64,000 bases of DNA from Ailurus styani (GCA_002007465.1 LNAC01000018.1:4697481-4761480), one strand, 5' to 3'; positions 35,901 to 50,900 are shown, counted from the stretch's first letter. The notes: generated from the letters alone by a model not told the origin. Numbers and translations are program-made.

Positions 35901-38900
35901 CTTAGTGAGTCTCTCCCACCACTGACTCACCTTCTTCTGTACTGTAATGTTTACCTGCCTCTGGGTCAGTTTGTAAACCGGCTAGAAGAGAAAGTGAGAA
36001 TGTGAGAACACCCTCTCCTTCCCATTCCCGACTCCCTCCCCTGCACCAAGCCAGGCTGGCTACACAGAGAAGCTGCATGTCATGCTCATTTCCCTTCCTT
36101 CTCTGTTCCTACAAGGAGTGATGCAAAGAGAACCTCTAGACCAAGAGCTGGTATAGCAAAGCACTGGTAAGAATGGCACGGTCTTTCTCCAAACCTCCAG
36201 TGAAGGACACAGGAGGAAATCGGAATAAGAAAGGCAGATGGTTCTGGTCCTACATGAACCTGCTGCCAGATCTCTACCATGCATGGCACGGCATCCAGTC
36301 ACTCTCTCAGTACATCCTCACCTTCCAAATCTCCTTCCTATGAAGATGACTGAATCTGAACGGTCAGTAGGCCCCGGCATAGTGAGCCCTTGTTTTGGAA
36401 AGGTCTGTTCAAGGCTGGAATTTGCTGGATCAGTTACAACTCTATCACTAGGCTCAGCCTAGAACAACCTCCCAGCTAAATTCAAATTCTCAGAGGCTGT
36501 TCCCGTTCATTATTCTTCTACATGGCCTCTTCTTTGCCTCTAAAGCAAGACCCATGACAGGTTCTCTACCCCTTAAACCACTCGCCACTAACTGTTCAAC
36601 CAAAACAACTGAGCCCTCCTGCATAGAGAGGTCAAGCCCCCAGAGATAAAGGTGTAATTCCAGAACCCAAAACACACCTCCTGTTAGAGTCTCTCTCTTC
36701 CAGTCAGAAAAGCTTCCCTTGAGCTCTGAGAGAAAGGAAACGTCAACGATACTTCCCTCATTCTTTCTAAAGGTCAGCTGCCTCCACCTTTTCCGATTTC
36801 CACTGCCCCTGAAGCACAATCACATGAAAGCAGCAAGCCCCTGGCGAGGGCTTCACCTACCTTCCATAACTCCGCTCCCTGCCACTGTCATACTCCTCTG
36901 TCATCACTAACACCAGAGAGTATCAGAGCTGGAAAGGCCCCTAAGGATCTCTTAGTCCAACCCTTCATTTCACACACGAGGAAACTCACTCACAGAAGTG
37001 AAGAGACTTGTTCACACCGCTAGTAAATGGCACACAGAGCCCAGATTCAGCTCAAGCCCTCTGACTTTCCCACTCCTCTGCAGCTAAAATCCGGACTCAG
37101 TTCCCAACAAAAGAACTATATTCTCCTTTGGTTTTTATCTTTTTTCCCCCCACAACCCCTATCCTCCTATTTCACTAAACTACTCATGTTTATTTCCCAA
37201 AATGTAAAGGGAAGTGAGAAAAGAAAGGACATACCTCTGGTTTCACAAGCTCTAAGAACTCCAAGTGAAATTCATAGACGTTGTCTCCTTTGGCGCCGTG
37301 TCCCTGAGCTATAAAGAAAGAAATGTGGGTTACAGTGAACTGACAGAGCAAGGCCATCCAAGAGCTTGGTGCAATTCTTTCAGAAACATACAAACGGTAA
37401 TGGGTCCTGCCCAAACCGGTGGGGGCTTGTGAGCAGAGCTACTCAGACAGCTAGTTAAGCTGAATCCCAGACAAAAGTTTGTCTCCGTGTGTCCTTCTGA
37501 TAATCAGTTCCAGAATAATTTACTTCATCTTCCAATGTGGCCTTGATAATAACCAAGTGCAAATAAGAGGCAGGAAAAAGAATACCGAAAGCAAACCCAA
37601 AAGGAATCACAGAGCTAGAAATTTATTTCACATTTACTTTGGCACTGAATCCAGGGCAGAGAAATATCAGGTAGGTGTATTATCTTGACGGCACGCAGCT
37701 AAGGAAAATTGTAGGGTATATGGAAACGCTGGACTGTCTCAAAGAAAGCTCTGGATCTAACACCTCCCAACCAGGGATAGAAAATGAAGAAGCTGACTTC
37801 TCCTTTAACACAACCTGAATGGAACGAAAATGAGAAATATATATAATTTCCTCAGCTCGTTCCTAAGAGAGCATAAATGGAACTAGAAGAAAAGCCCCCG
37901 GGTTGACCATTACACCATTCCCGTGCCTTGACATGGCTCCTTTCCCCAAAACAAAGAGGAGCCGTGCCTAGGTGCCAAGGACTGCTGGACATCCCTTCTC
38001 CTCTAACTCTCTGACTTGCCCGTCATTTGGTTCCCTCCTGGGTTTCTCTTTCCTCATCTGGCCACATGTGGTAGAGTTTGCCTACTATGTGCTCCAGGTG
38101 GCTATTGTTCTCTAAGAACATAAATTCCTTAAGGTCGAGCAGTCCATAATCTCCGAGTGACAAGGTACCCTTCCATAACTTAACTGAAAAATCTAAGCTG
38201 CTACCACAACTGCTCTTGTCTTGAAAAGCAGATACAAAGGCGAGGCTGCAGGACGCCTGGGTGGCTCAGTGGGTTAAAGCCTCTGCCTTCGGCTCAGGTC
38301 ATGATCTCAGGGTCCTGGGATGGAGGCCCAAATTGGGCTCCCTGCTCAGCGGGGAGGCTGCTTCCTCCTCTCTCTCTGCCTGCCTCTCTGCCTACTTGTG
38401 ATCTCTCTCTCGCCCTGTCAAATAAATAAATAAAATCTTTAAAAAGCAAAACAAAACACAAAGGTCAGGCTGCAGGTTCATGCAAGCGCATGAAGGTAGA
38501 TGGAATCTATGGTAAAGCACATGCTTGTCAATATCCCCTACCCCCGCCCACCCCAGCCACTTACTACAGACACTCCAAGGACCGAGAACAAAGAGAGTAG
38601 GGAGAATCCCACCCCACTGGGTGACAAGGAATCTGGACCTGCCCTCAGGCACAGCAGAGCATCTGCCAACAAACCGAGGAGAAAGGAGACGGAGGCAGAT
38701 TCACAGAATCAAAGACTGTCAGAGCCGCAAAGGCTTTAGCTACCATCTAGCATGCCCATGTTTCTTAAACTGGCCTGTGAGTGTGGCATCGGAGAGCTGC
38801 AAAGTATCATTAAGAAAATTTCTCGGTTTTGTTTCGATTATAATCTTAAAAAAAAAAAAAAAAGAAGTGTATTCTGGATCCTCTAGATGGCCACCTTATA

Positions 38901-41900
38901 ATCTAGTACAGACACGCAAGTTTAGAGGCCGTGTTTGCAGCTGTGTTCCCAGCTGCAATGGGAGCCAAATATCACTTAAAGTGGCCATATTTAATTCTTC
39001 ACATGTTTTCTCAAACTGGGGTCTATGGCCCAGGAGGATCCTTAGGACATTTTCTCAGGTGTCCATAGGTCCTAAAATTTGAAAAATATGATTACCAAGT
39101 GCCTTCCTTTTATAAGTCCAGAGAAGTCAGCACATTATCCAAGGACAGCAGAATTAGTGCTAGAAGACAGATGTCCTGATTTCCACCCTGGGATTCCTTC
39201 TGTCTCTCTCTATCACCTGCCCCTCAAAGAGGAAAGCAGGACTTCTAAGTCCTAATAAGTTCTTTGACTTGTCTAATCATACGTTTCAAAACAATCTCGT
39301 TTACCCCAAGAGCAGCAGGGAGGTGAGCATCGATAAAAAATGAGTAAAACAAACAGATAAAAACGAAAAGAAACCACCACCATGCCTCTTTAGCTGTGTA
39401 GAGAGCTGGCAGCATTTGCCTGGATACTGACCTTTGAAATGCAGCACATTTTCAGTGATGCTGATGGCAGGATTCTGTGAAAAGAGACCAAGGATGCGAG
39501 AAGGGCATTTTAATAGGAGAAAAATGAATTTTTTTTGAAAACCGGGGCTTACTTCCCTCCATCCTTACCCCTTAGGGACTCGGCCTCCTACCTGTGCCTC
39601 CCCCAGAAAATATATTTAGTTGCTTATGCACAGCTCTGTGCAGGGTTTCTCCACGCCTAGCTGTACCCATCTGAGATCGTAGGCATCTGTAAGAATAGCC
39701 CTAAGTTGTTCTAACTGTGCAGAACAATCAGATACTGAGTCAGTACATTCTCATAATGGCAAAAGGTACAGAGGTACTACGGGAGGTGTTTCCGGGGAGG
39801 ACCGAGATCTCTATGACTCAGTCCCTGAGCTGTGGAGGCAGAGAGTCTAATGGAACAGATGATGAGTCATTTCCTGTCAGAAGATCTCAAATAGTATCAA
39901 GTAACTATGCTCAAGACCAAAAAGAGTAGTAAAAAGCAGTTAAGTGTTGTAAGCGTTAAGAGAACAGGCACAACAAGAACAGGGTGGCTGAGGAAAGGTT
40001 CACCCAAAGTGAGACCTATATGGCAACATGAAGAATAAATTCATTCCAGTAGGTAGAAGGGCTGAGGATTACAAGGGATTTCACTCAAAGTGAAACATGC
40101 AATGCCCCCCCCCTCAGGCTCCATGCTCTTAACCCCCATCCAAACCAACACTAAAGAGATCAAAATTCTCCAAACTGTTCACCTATTCCCAGAAATTGCT
40201 ACATGACTTTAATAGCATAACTTAAAGTAAAACTATTTAGCTCTTTTTTCAATGGATAAGAAAGGACTCCCCTCCTACCTCCCAGCTAGAAGGAGCAGCA
40301 TGTTTCTACTGTTGTAACTAATTCATTTGTTTTTCTCCCGCAGGCTCAGCTCTCAGGGCCCCATCATGCACGGAAGGAAATGAACAAATGACAGAGAAAA
40401 GACTGGAGAGTGGGTATAACAATGGGGAGAGGGGGGCCTCTGAGCTCTATTCACAGCCGAGAGTGTCAGGAAAAGGGAAAGAGTGAAGGCTGGTGGGGAG
40501 GGGAGCATTTGAGCCAAGCTTTATGTTGAGAACCTGTCTAGTGGGAGTACAGACTTAAGGCTGAGATACTCACCCAAAGGAGCTCATATTCTGAATAATC
40601 TTCTCTGTGGCAGGAAGGGGAGTTAGGGAACCTCAACCAAGGGCATGGTTCCTCAGTAAGGGGAACAGGGTTTTGATGTAAATATTTTCATTAAAGCTAA
40701 AGTTCTAGAATGTCTTGGAGGTAATAAGGTTTCTACCCACATCACTTCTTGCCCAACTCAGTGTTTCCCATACTCTAAATCACTTGGTAGGAAAAAGAAA
40801 TGAAATTGAATCAGTAGTCAAAAAACTTCTGACAGACAAAAGTCTAGGACCAGTTGGCTTCCCAGGTAAATTCTACTTAACATTTAAAGACGAGCTAATA
40901 CCCATCTTTATTCCAAAAAATTGAGGAGGAAGGAATACTTCCAAACCTATGAGGTCAGCATTACACTGATACCAAAACCAGACAGACACTACGAACAAAC
41001 TAACAAACAAACAAAAAAAACCCACTCCCCCACCCCCGCCCCAGGGTGGATTGGGTTTTTTTGTTTGTGATCCTTTAATGTATTGTTGAATTCAGTTTGC
41101 TAATATTTTTTTTTAAGTTTTGAGAGAGAGTGCACAACCCAGGGGAGGGGCAGAGGGAGAGGAAGATGTAGACTCCCTGCTGAGCAGGGAGCCTGATGTG
41201 ATGCGGGGCTCCATTCCAGAACCTTAGGACCATGACCTGAGCTGAAGGCAGATGCTTAACTGACTGCTACCCTGGCCCCCTTCAGTTCAGTAACATTTTC
41301 TGGAAGATTTTTGCTTCTGTGTTCAACAATACATTAAAGGATCACACACCATGATCAAGTGAGATTATTCCAGGGATGCAAAGATCATTCAATATTTGCA
41401 AATCAACCAACATGATACATACACGACATTAACAAAATAAAGAATAAAGTCATATGATCATCTCAATAGATAAAAAGCATCTGACAAAATTCAACATCTA
41501 ATGAGAAATACAGTAATAAAATTCACCATTATTTATGAAAAAACCTCTCAAAAAAGTGTGTGTAGAGGGAATACACCTCAGCATAATAAAGGCCATATAA
41601 GACAAATTCCCAGCCAGGGATGCCTGGGTGGCTCAGTCCATTAGGCGGCTGCCTTCAGAGCCGGTGGTGATCTCCCAGGGTCCTGGGATCGAGTCCTGCA
41701 TCAGGCTCCTTGCTCAGTGGGGAGCCTGCTTCTCCCTCTGCCTGCTGTTCCCTCTGTTTGTGCGTACTCTCTCTATGGCAAATGAATAAATAAAATCTTA
41801 AAAAAAAGACAAACTCACAGCCAATATCATATACACTCAATGGTGAAAAGCTAAAAGCTTTTCCTCTAAGATCAGGAAGACAAGGAGGCCCCATCTCCTC

Positions 41901-44900
41901 ACTTTTATTTAATATAGCACTGTAAATCCTAGCTACAGCAATCAGACAAAAGACAAAAACAGAAGGCACCCAAATTGGTTTAAAAAAAATAAAAAGTAAA
42001 ATAGTCACTATTTGTAGATGGCATGAAACTATATACAGAAAGCCATAAAGACTCCACCAAAAAACTACTAGAATAGGGGCACCTGGGTGGCTGGGCAACT
42101 GCCTTCGGCTCAGGTCATGATCCCGGAATCCCGGGATTGAGTCCCGCATCGGGCTCCCAGCTCCACAGGGAGTCTGCTTCTCCGTCTGACCTTCTCCCCT
42201 CTCATGTTCTCTCTCTCTCTCTCAAATAAATAAATAAAATCTTAAAAAAAAAAAACTACTAGAATAAATGAATCCCATAAAGTTGCAGGATACAAAATGA
42301 ATATACAGAAATCTGCTGCACTTCTATACACTAATAATGAATTATCAGAAAGGGAAATTAAGAAAACAACCTCACTTACAATTGCATTAGAAAGAATAAA
42401 ATAACCTAGGAATAAATTTAACCAAGGAGGTGAAAGACCTGTACTCTGAAAACTGTTAAGACACTGATGAAAGAAATTGAAGAGGATGCAAATAAATGGA
42501 AAGATACATAGCCCATGATCATGGATTGGAAGAATATTGTTAAAACATCCACACTACCCAAAGCAATCAACAGACTAAATGCTATCCCTATCAAAATACC
42601 AATGGAGGGCGCCTGGGTGGCTCAGTGGGTTAAAGCCTCTGCTTTCGGCTCAGGTCATGATCTCAGGGTCCTGGGATCGAGGCCCACATCGGGCTCTCTG
42701 CTCAGCAGGGAGCCTGCTTCCTCCTCTCTCTCTGCCTGCCTCTCTGCCTACTTGTAATCTCTCTCTGTCAAATAAATAAATAAAATCTTTAAAAAAAAAA
42801 AAAATACCAATGGTATCTTTCACAGAACTAGAATAAATAACCCTAAAATTTATACAGAGCCACAGAAAGACCCCAATAGCTAAACCGATTTTGAGAAAGA
42901 ACAAAGCTGGAGACATCATGCTGCCTGATTTCAAAGCTATAGTAACTACAAAGCTATAGTAACCAAAACAGTATAGTACTTGCACAAAGACAGACACATA
43001 CATCAATGAAACAGAACAGAGAGCCCAGAAATAAAGCCACATTTCCATAGTTAATCTATGGCAAAGGAGGCAAGAATATGCAATGAGGAAAGGACAGTGT
43101 CTTCAATCAATAGTGCTGGGAAAATTGGACCACTTTCTTACACCATATACAAAAATAAACTCAAAATGAATTAAAGACTTAAATGTAAGACCTGAAACAA
43201 TAAAACTCCTAAAAGAAAACATAGTCAGTAAACTCCCTGACATTGGTCTTTGAAGTATCTTTTCAGAGGGCACCGGGGGGCATAGTCAGTTGAGCGTCCA
43301 ACTCTTGGTTTCAGCTCAGGTCATGATCTCAGGATTTTAATATGGAGCCCTGTATTGGGCTCCATGCTCAGCACAATCTGCTTCAGACTCTCTCTCTGCC
43401 CCTCCCCACTGCTTGCGTGTGCTCTCTCTCTCTAAAATAAATAAATAAATCTTTAAAAAAGAAAAGGAAATATTTTTTTGGATCCTACTCTTCAGGCAAG
43501 GACAACAAAAGTAAAAACTGACAAATGGGACTACATCAAACTAAAAAGCTTTTTGCACAGTGACAGAAACCATTAAAACAGAAAGGCAACTCACTGAATG
43601 GGAGAAGACGTTTTTAAGTGATGGATACCATAAGGGGTTAATATCCAAAATAGATCAAGAACTCATCTACAACTCAACATAAAAAAAAATCCAATTAAAA
43701 AATGGGCCCAGGATCTGAATAGACATTTCTCCAAAGAAGACATCCAGATGGCCAACAGACACATGAAAAGTTGCTGAACATCACTCATCAGGGAAATGCA
43801 AATCAAAACCACAGTATCACCTCACACCTGTCAGAATGGCTATTATCCAAAAAAAAAAAAAAAAACAAGCTTGGTGAGGACATGGAGGAAAGGGAGCCCT
43901 CGTGCACTGCTTGTGGGAATGTAAATTAGTACAGCCACTATGGAAAACAGGATGGAGGTTCTTCAAAACGTTAAAAATAGAATTACCATACAATCCATCC
44001 ATTCTACGTCTGGGTATTTATCCCAAAGAAAATGAAAATATCAATTTGAAAAGATATACGCATCCCTATGTTCACAGTAGCATTATTTATAACAGCCAAG
44101 ATACGTAAGCAATGTAACTATCCATCCACAGATGAATGGATAAAACTGTGGCATATATACACAATGGAATATTAGCCATCAAAAAGAATGCATTCTTACC
44201 ACTTGTGACAACATGACTGAACCTAGAGGCTATTGTGCTAAGTGAAATGAGTCAGACAAAAAAGGACAAATACTGCATGATTTCACTTCTAAGTGGAATC
44301 TAAAAAATAAAACAGAAACACACTCAAAAGTACAGAGAACAAACTGGTGGTTGCCGGAGAGGAGAGGGGTAAGGGGATGAGTGAAATAGGTAAAGGGGAT
44401 TCAGAGGTACAAAATTCCACTTATAGAATAAGTAAGTCACGGGAACGTAAAGTACAGTAAAGGGAATCTAGTCAATATTATAATAACCTTATATGGTGAC
44501 TGATGGTAACTACACTCTCCACGGGGATCATTTCATAATGTACATAGGTGTCAAATCACTATGCTGTACATTTGACACTAATCTAACATGTCAGTTACAA
44601 TTTTTTTTAAAAAGTACAAATTTCCTGCCAACCCCTACTTCGGTGGCATCTCTCAAGCTTTGAATGTAGTATTTTCATTATTATTCAGTCTAACATATTT
44701 CCTAGTATTACCATTTCTTTCTTAACGCATGGGTTACTGAGAAGTATTTAATTTCCAAATACATGATATTTTCTAGTTATCTTGCTATTAACTTCCACCT
44801 GAACTGCAGTGTGATCAGGGGGAATCCTCTGTAAGATTTTAATCCTTTCAAATTTGTGAAGACCTGCATTCAGAAGCAGTACAAACTGTGTAAATGTTCC

Positions 44901-47900
44901 AAGTGAACTTGAATGTGTATTCTGGAATTTAGATGCAGCATTATGCAGCATTCTATATATGTCTACTGGGTTTACTGTTAACTATTTGTTCACATAATCT
45001 GTATCTTTACTGAATTTTATCTTGTTATTTTATCAATTACTGAGAAAACACACTATCCTCAATTTGTCTCTCCTCCTACTTCTGTTACTTTATGCAGTAC
45101 TGAGGCCGTGTTCGTTACATAAAACTTTAATATTGTTTTGCCTTCCTGATGAATTCAAACCTCTATCATTATGAACTGACCTTTCTATCTCTAAAAGTAC
45201 ATTTTGGTCTAAAACTCCTATCTGCTATCAGCGTAGCTAGATCACAGAATCCACACTGGCTTCTGCCAGGCACCTAGGAGCTGGGCTCTATCACTAGAGA
45301 CCATTTCGAACGAGATTCATGACCTGAGGATTTTGAGATCTTCAAAACTGTGTACATTCGGGCTATATAATCTTTTAAGAGCCAATTAATGATTTTAACT
45401 CCTCAAGGATCATTTCCTCTACTTTCCTCAGTGCTGAGTCCTCTGGGGATGGGGAGCTGAGTGGATTTACTTTTAGTTCATCCTTAGCCAAAGAGTATGG
45501 TCCTCTGAAGTAGTGTACGGGAGAAGGGTTTCCTCTTACATATTTTATCTTTGGTGGGCTTTGGTCTTATTTTGTCCCCTGCACTCTACTGGGCTGTCAA
45601 AGCCAAAGTTCAAGTTCACTCAGCTGAGCTAATGTTTCCAAGGCAAAAGCAGTTTCAATATCCAGCTTTACCAGACTTCCCACTATAATTTCTCACTCGT
45701 TCACTCTGATGATTTTAAGATTTTTATTGAATATTTTTAGTTGTTTTTAGGATCTGCACAACCTAGCCCGCCTTTTACTAGTAGAGGAATTGTTCCTTTG
45801 CTTATAAAAAGAGGAGTGGGCAGGAAAAGGGGGGAAAGGTGACTTTGAAGTTAGATGGACCTGGGTTCAAATCCTAGTTATACCACTTTATTTCTATCAT
45901 TCACTTTCAAATCCACAACTGTCATTATTTCTAAAACAACGGTAACACTGCTTACTTCACAAGACTGTTGTGAGAACTGAATTATAACATGTAAAGAATC
46001 TGGTAACTAGTAAGCACTCAGATTCTCTTTGCTTTTCTTCCTCTGCCTTAGAATGCCCGTTCTAAGTTTCCATATCTGTTGAATACTATTCATTTTTCAA
46101 AGTCCAGGCCAAATATTAATTCTTCTTCCCTCTTACTCAATTCCAACATTAAGTTTCCCTTCTACTTTGTCTTCACCTTCACCACACTGTTCTACAATTA
46201 TTGTTTACTGGTTTATCTGCCCCTCTAGACTTGAGTTCCTTGATGGCAGGGACTGTGTCTTACTCATCTCTGAATCCCTACTGTCTCATTAACTATTGAG
46301 TGAATTGAAATCAAATCAATTTATCCTATTTTCATAATCTCTAACAGAACTACAGAGGTCAGTGAACTATCTGCTATCTAAGCCTTTAGACATTTAGATC
46401 TCATCTAAATTACTAGTATTTAGCTTTGCACATGTGTGTGATTAATATGGGCACCAAAAAAAAGTGGTATGGCAAGCATGAGGCTGCTATCTTTATAAGG
46501 GACTATTTCTAAGATCAGCCCTTGGCTGGCATCAGGAAACCTGGCTTTCCTCTGTCCCCTAACAGTTGGCCCACTGTGCCTACAATGTGATTAGTGGTGA
46601 ACCAACACTCCTTCTGGGAGTCTGGAATTTGGGTACGTGAATGCTGACTCTCTAATGGGCTTCCCTGGGCAGAAACATTACACATAAGTTACTGCAGTTT
46701 TCACTGCCGGAAAAAAAGAGCAACTCAAATGTATAGTCTCACAGGGAGGAGAGAAGATGAAGAGCCCTATGCATGGAATTTCTCTACACTCCACCTGCGT
46801 TTTTAATCCTTTACTGATCATGTCATATATCCTTCCACTGTAATAAACCTTAGCCAGGAGTACAACTATATGCTGAATCCCACGAATACTTCTAGCGAAT
46901 CATCAAACACATAGGTGGGTATTGGGTATCTCCACCAAAAAAGTGTCTCAACCCAATATTTTATTGTGAAAATTTTTAATTCACTTAAAAAATGGAGCAA
47001 AAAATAGTATAATGAATACTCATATGCCATTCATCAATTGATTATATTTAATCACACTTGCTTTTTATACACATGACTTTTCTCAGTCATTTCACAATGA
47101 GTTGCAGACGTTTCACCTCTAAACCTTTCACCATGCTGTTTCTAAATATAAGGACATTCTCTTACATAATTACCACAATTTTCTCACACCTAGGAACAAA
47201 AATTCCATATTCTCTAAAACAGTTTCTATTCAAACAACTGCCTGGTAAATGTTTACTTGTTTCAGTTATCTACTGTAATGCAAAACTTGGTGGCTTAAAC
47301 CAACTATTTTATTATCTTAAATTAAACTATGCCCAGCTGGACAGTTACACTCCACGTGACAGTGGCTAGGGCTGTCATGTACTGGGCTGGAACATCCAAG
47401 ATGGGTCACTCACATGGCTCAGGGCTGACACTGGTTGTCATTTGGGAGTTCAGCTGGGACTGTTGACCAGAGCACCCATACGTGTGACCTCTCTGTGTGA
47501 TTTGGGTTTCTCACAGTTGGGCTGCTGAGTTCTGGGAGGAAATGTCTCAACAGCAAGTGTTCTAAGGGAGAAGCACAAGCTGGCAGTCCTCTTAAAAAGG
47601 TTAGGCCTGAGATTGGCCACAGTATCATTCTGCAGCATTCTGTTAGTTAAATTGCCACAGGACCTGCCCAGATTCAAAGGAAGAGTAAAGAGAGGCCACT
47701 TCTCCACTGAGCTCTTGATGTGACTACCTGTAAACCACTGCTACAGGGGCGCCTGGGTGGCTCCATCGGTTAAGCGTCTGCCTTGCGCTTAGGCCATGAT
47801 CCCAGGGTTCTGGGATCAAGCCCCGCATCCAAGCTCCCTGTTGGGGGCGGGGGGGGGGGGCCACTTCCCCCTTTCCCTCTGTCGCTCCCACTGCTTATGC

Positions 47901-50900
47901 TCTCTTGTTCTGTCAAATAAATAAAATCTTAAAAAATAAAATAAAATAAACCACTACTATATTTGCACTTAAAAAAAAACAAACCACAAATCCAGAACCC
48001 AATCAACATTCATGCATTCCATTTGACTGTTATGTCTATCTTATCCTACTATAGACTTTACTTTTATTAGTTTTAATCCATGCCAGTTGTCTTAGAAAAT
48101 GTATCACGTTCTGGATATGTCTGGACATTCCTTCTTATTAAGCATTTTTGACAAGAATATCTCATAGGTGGGCGCCTGGGTGGCTCAGTGGGTTAAAGCC
48201 TCTGCTTTCAGCTGAGGTCATGATCTCAGGGTCCTGGGATCGAGGCCCGCACTGGGCTCCCTGCTCAGCGGGGAGCCTGCTTCCCCCTCTCTCTCTCTGC
48301 CTGCCTCTCTGCCTCCCTGCCTCCTTGTGATCTCTCTCCCTCTGTGAAAGAAATAAATAAAATCTTTAAAAAAAAAAAAAAAGAATATCTCATAGGTGAC
48401 ATGGGTACTTCTTAAGGCATCATAAGAGGAGACCCATCAGATGGGTGATACTAACCATTTAATTAAGAGACAGGGACTGCCAGACCCTCTCCTTTAAAGG
48501 TACTTTTTCTTTTGTAATTAGTAAGTAATTTAATGGTGTAACCTCCGATTCTAACTATACTCTTTCCTCCAATGGAACTGTCATCCACTGTTAATTTAAT
48601 CCTTGCCTGATGTGGAGGCTGCACAGAGATGATTTTCTAATTCAATCATTTCTTCTTCATTTTTAGCTGGCACTCTTCTGTAAGGAAGAGTTTCTCCCTT
48701 TCTCTCTTCCCTCTTTTTTTTTTAAATTGAAATTTTTATTGAGGTAATTGTAAATCCACACGCAGTTATAAGAAATACCACCAAGAGATCCCTTGTACTC
48801 TTTGCCCAGTATTTTACATAACTACAGTGTAACATCAGAGTCAGGATATTGACATTGAGATGACCCACTTATCTTATTCACAGTTTCCCAGTTTGACTTG
48901 TATTCATTTGTGTGTATGTGTAAGTACTATATGATTTTATTACAAGAGTAGGTTTGTCCATCAAGATACTGAACCGTTCCAGATCCCGGCTGCTGCCCTT
49001 TTGGATCCACACCCACCTCCCGCCCTCTCCCCTAGCCTCCTCCAGCGCCTCCATCTTCCTTTTGAGTATCACTCTGGACTGATGGTTTACTTTTTAGTTC
49101 CCTCTGTCAAAATCCACTACTATTCTTATTCTTTTTTGCTGTTCGAGTGATCACAAATTTGGCCGGTGGAAATCCCTTCAAGCCAGCTCCTATGTGATTC
49201 TGACATGACTTGGTGGCCTTTGAGGATGTACTGTCTCTAGCAGACTTGGAATAATCAGCCGTTTCCTTCAAGGAGCCTTAGTTCCTTCAGCGAGGAATGG
49301 TAACTTAGAAAACATGATCTGGGGGCGCCTGGCTGGCTCAGTCAGTAGAGCATCTGAGTGTAAGCCCCATGTTGGGCATGAAGCCTACTTTAAAAAGAAA
49401 GAAAGAAAGAAAGAAAAGAAAACATGATCTGGCACACTGAGGTATACTCAATGCTCATTTTTAGTGTCTAGCTAGGAATTTTAAAAGTCATGTTGTCATT
49501 TAAATTTCCAATTCAAATTTACTATTATAGAACTTCTCATCTTCTGTTACTCAATATTTTTATCGTCTTTCTTACAGTGAAAACCTTGGTTCCTAATAGC
49601 ATTAACACATTTACTTATTTGATCCTCAAAAAGTTTCAGAATTATATCAGTATTTTTACTGACAATAAACCTACTGAGTGAAGTATGTTTCTTTTTACTC
49701 TTAGAATGCATTCTACTAAAGAACCAGAGTACTGTGTTCAAAGTTAGTTGCATTAACTTATTTATCTGGATGGTTTATGTTATCAACTTGATATACAATT
49801 AGGTCCTTTTGATTCTGTTTGTACTGAATTTCAAGATTTGCCATTGTATTCTTTTTTATTGAGTTTTACTTTTGAATTATGTAAAATGCTCACATTGGTC
49901 AAAAGTCAAACCGTAGACACGTATCTTGAGAAGTCCTACCTCAAATCCATCTCCCTCCACAATATTCCTACTCACCACCCACAGGTAAGCATTTCAAGAG
50001 TTTCTGGTTTATCCTTCCCCCATATGTGTGCACACACGTCTTCCAAAAAAATAAATATACCCAGATAGTCTTATATCCTTTCCTTCCTACATTAAAGGTA
50101 GCATATAATATACATTCTCACATACCCTGCTTTTTTTTTCACCTAGATCCTTATCAGTTCATAGAGATCTCACTCGTTTTTAGAGCTGCATTATACTCAG
50201 CTCGGTGTACATCTAGTACACATTGCCTACACTCTCCCCTGTTTAGATACAAATTCTACTTACACTTAACAACACAGTTCAAGGGGTGCCTGGGTGGCTC
50301 AGTTGGTTGATCGACCCACTTGCAATTTCGGCTCAGGTCATGATCTCAGGGTCATGAGACCAAGCCCTGAGTAGGGCCCTGCGCTCAGCAGGTAGTGTGC
50401 CTGGGATTCTCTCTTTCCCTCTTCCTTTGACCCTCACCCGCCCCTCAAAAATAAATAAGTCAAGGTCCACATTCTTTAGACAGAAAGCCTTCCTCTCTTC
50501 CCTGAACTCCAAGAACACTGTACCACTAATGACTCTCCTCACCCTCTCCCCCCGCCAAGAGGGAGCTTCTTTAAAAGTTACCTATACTCATTATTCCTTC
50601 CTCACTATAAATTTACTCTTAAATTTGATGATTTCAGATGATCTTAAATTTGATGATCTGATCTAGCCTCTATCCCCTCCACTCCACTGAAACTGTTAAA
50701 TTATCAAGATCAATAACCTCCATACTGGCAAATCCAACAGACACAGAGTCTCATCATACTCAACCTCTACGCAGCACTGAACACAGCTGACTACACCCCA
50801 TGGAAACGCTCCTGTCTCCGGGCTTCTAGGACACCACCTAGGGATTCTGCGGGAGCTGTTTTCCCTCTCCCTGCAACGTTCGGTCCTCATACTACCCCAC

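Larger units (their letters stand above)
40740..44625 (+). mobile_element. LINE-1 ORF2 and 3' UTR, broken, host to five SINEs
   Basis: Sense ORF2 relics occur in order: a reverse-transcriptase piece near 40780-41000, then CCATGATCAAGTGAGATTAT (41351), GCAATCAACAGACTAAATGC (42562), TGCAAATCAAAACCACAGTA (43797) and a 3' UTR ending about 44620. Stops, frameshifts and insertions make it non-coding. The part at about 41060-41320 is inverted. Confidence 0.87.

Noticed and set aside
38525..39082. 185-residue plus-strand open frame in HACD3 intron 1
   Set aside because: Low-complexity translation with no motif, runs through an A-run; no supporting splice or family signal.
41655..42149. 164-residue minus-strand open frame
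   Set aside because: Made of antisense SINE and L1 sequence joined by chance.
40715..44108. An active LINE-1
   Set aside because: 5'-truncated, frames broken, one segment inverted and five SINE insertions; cannot encode working protein.
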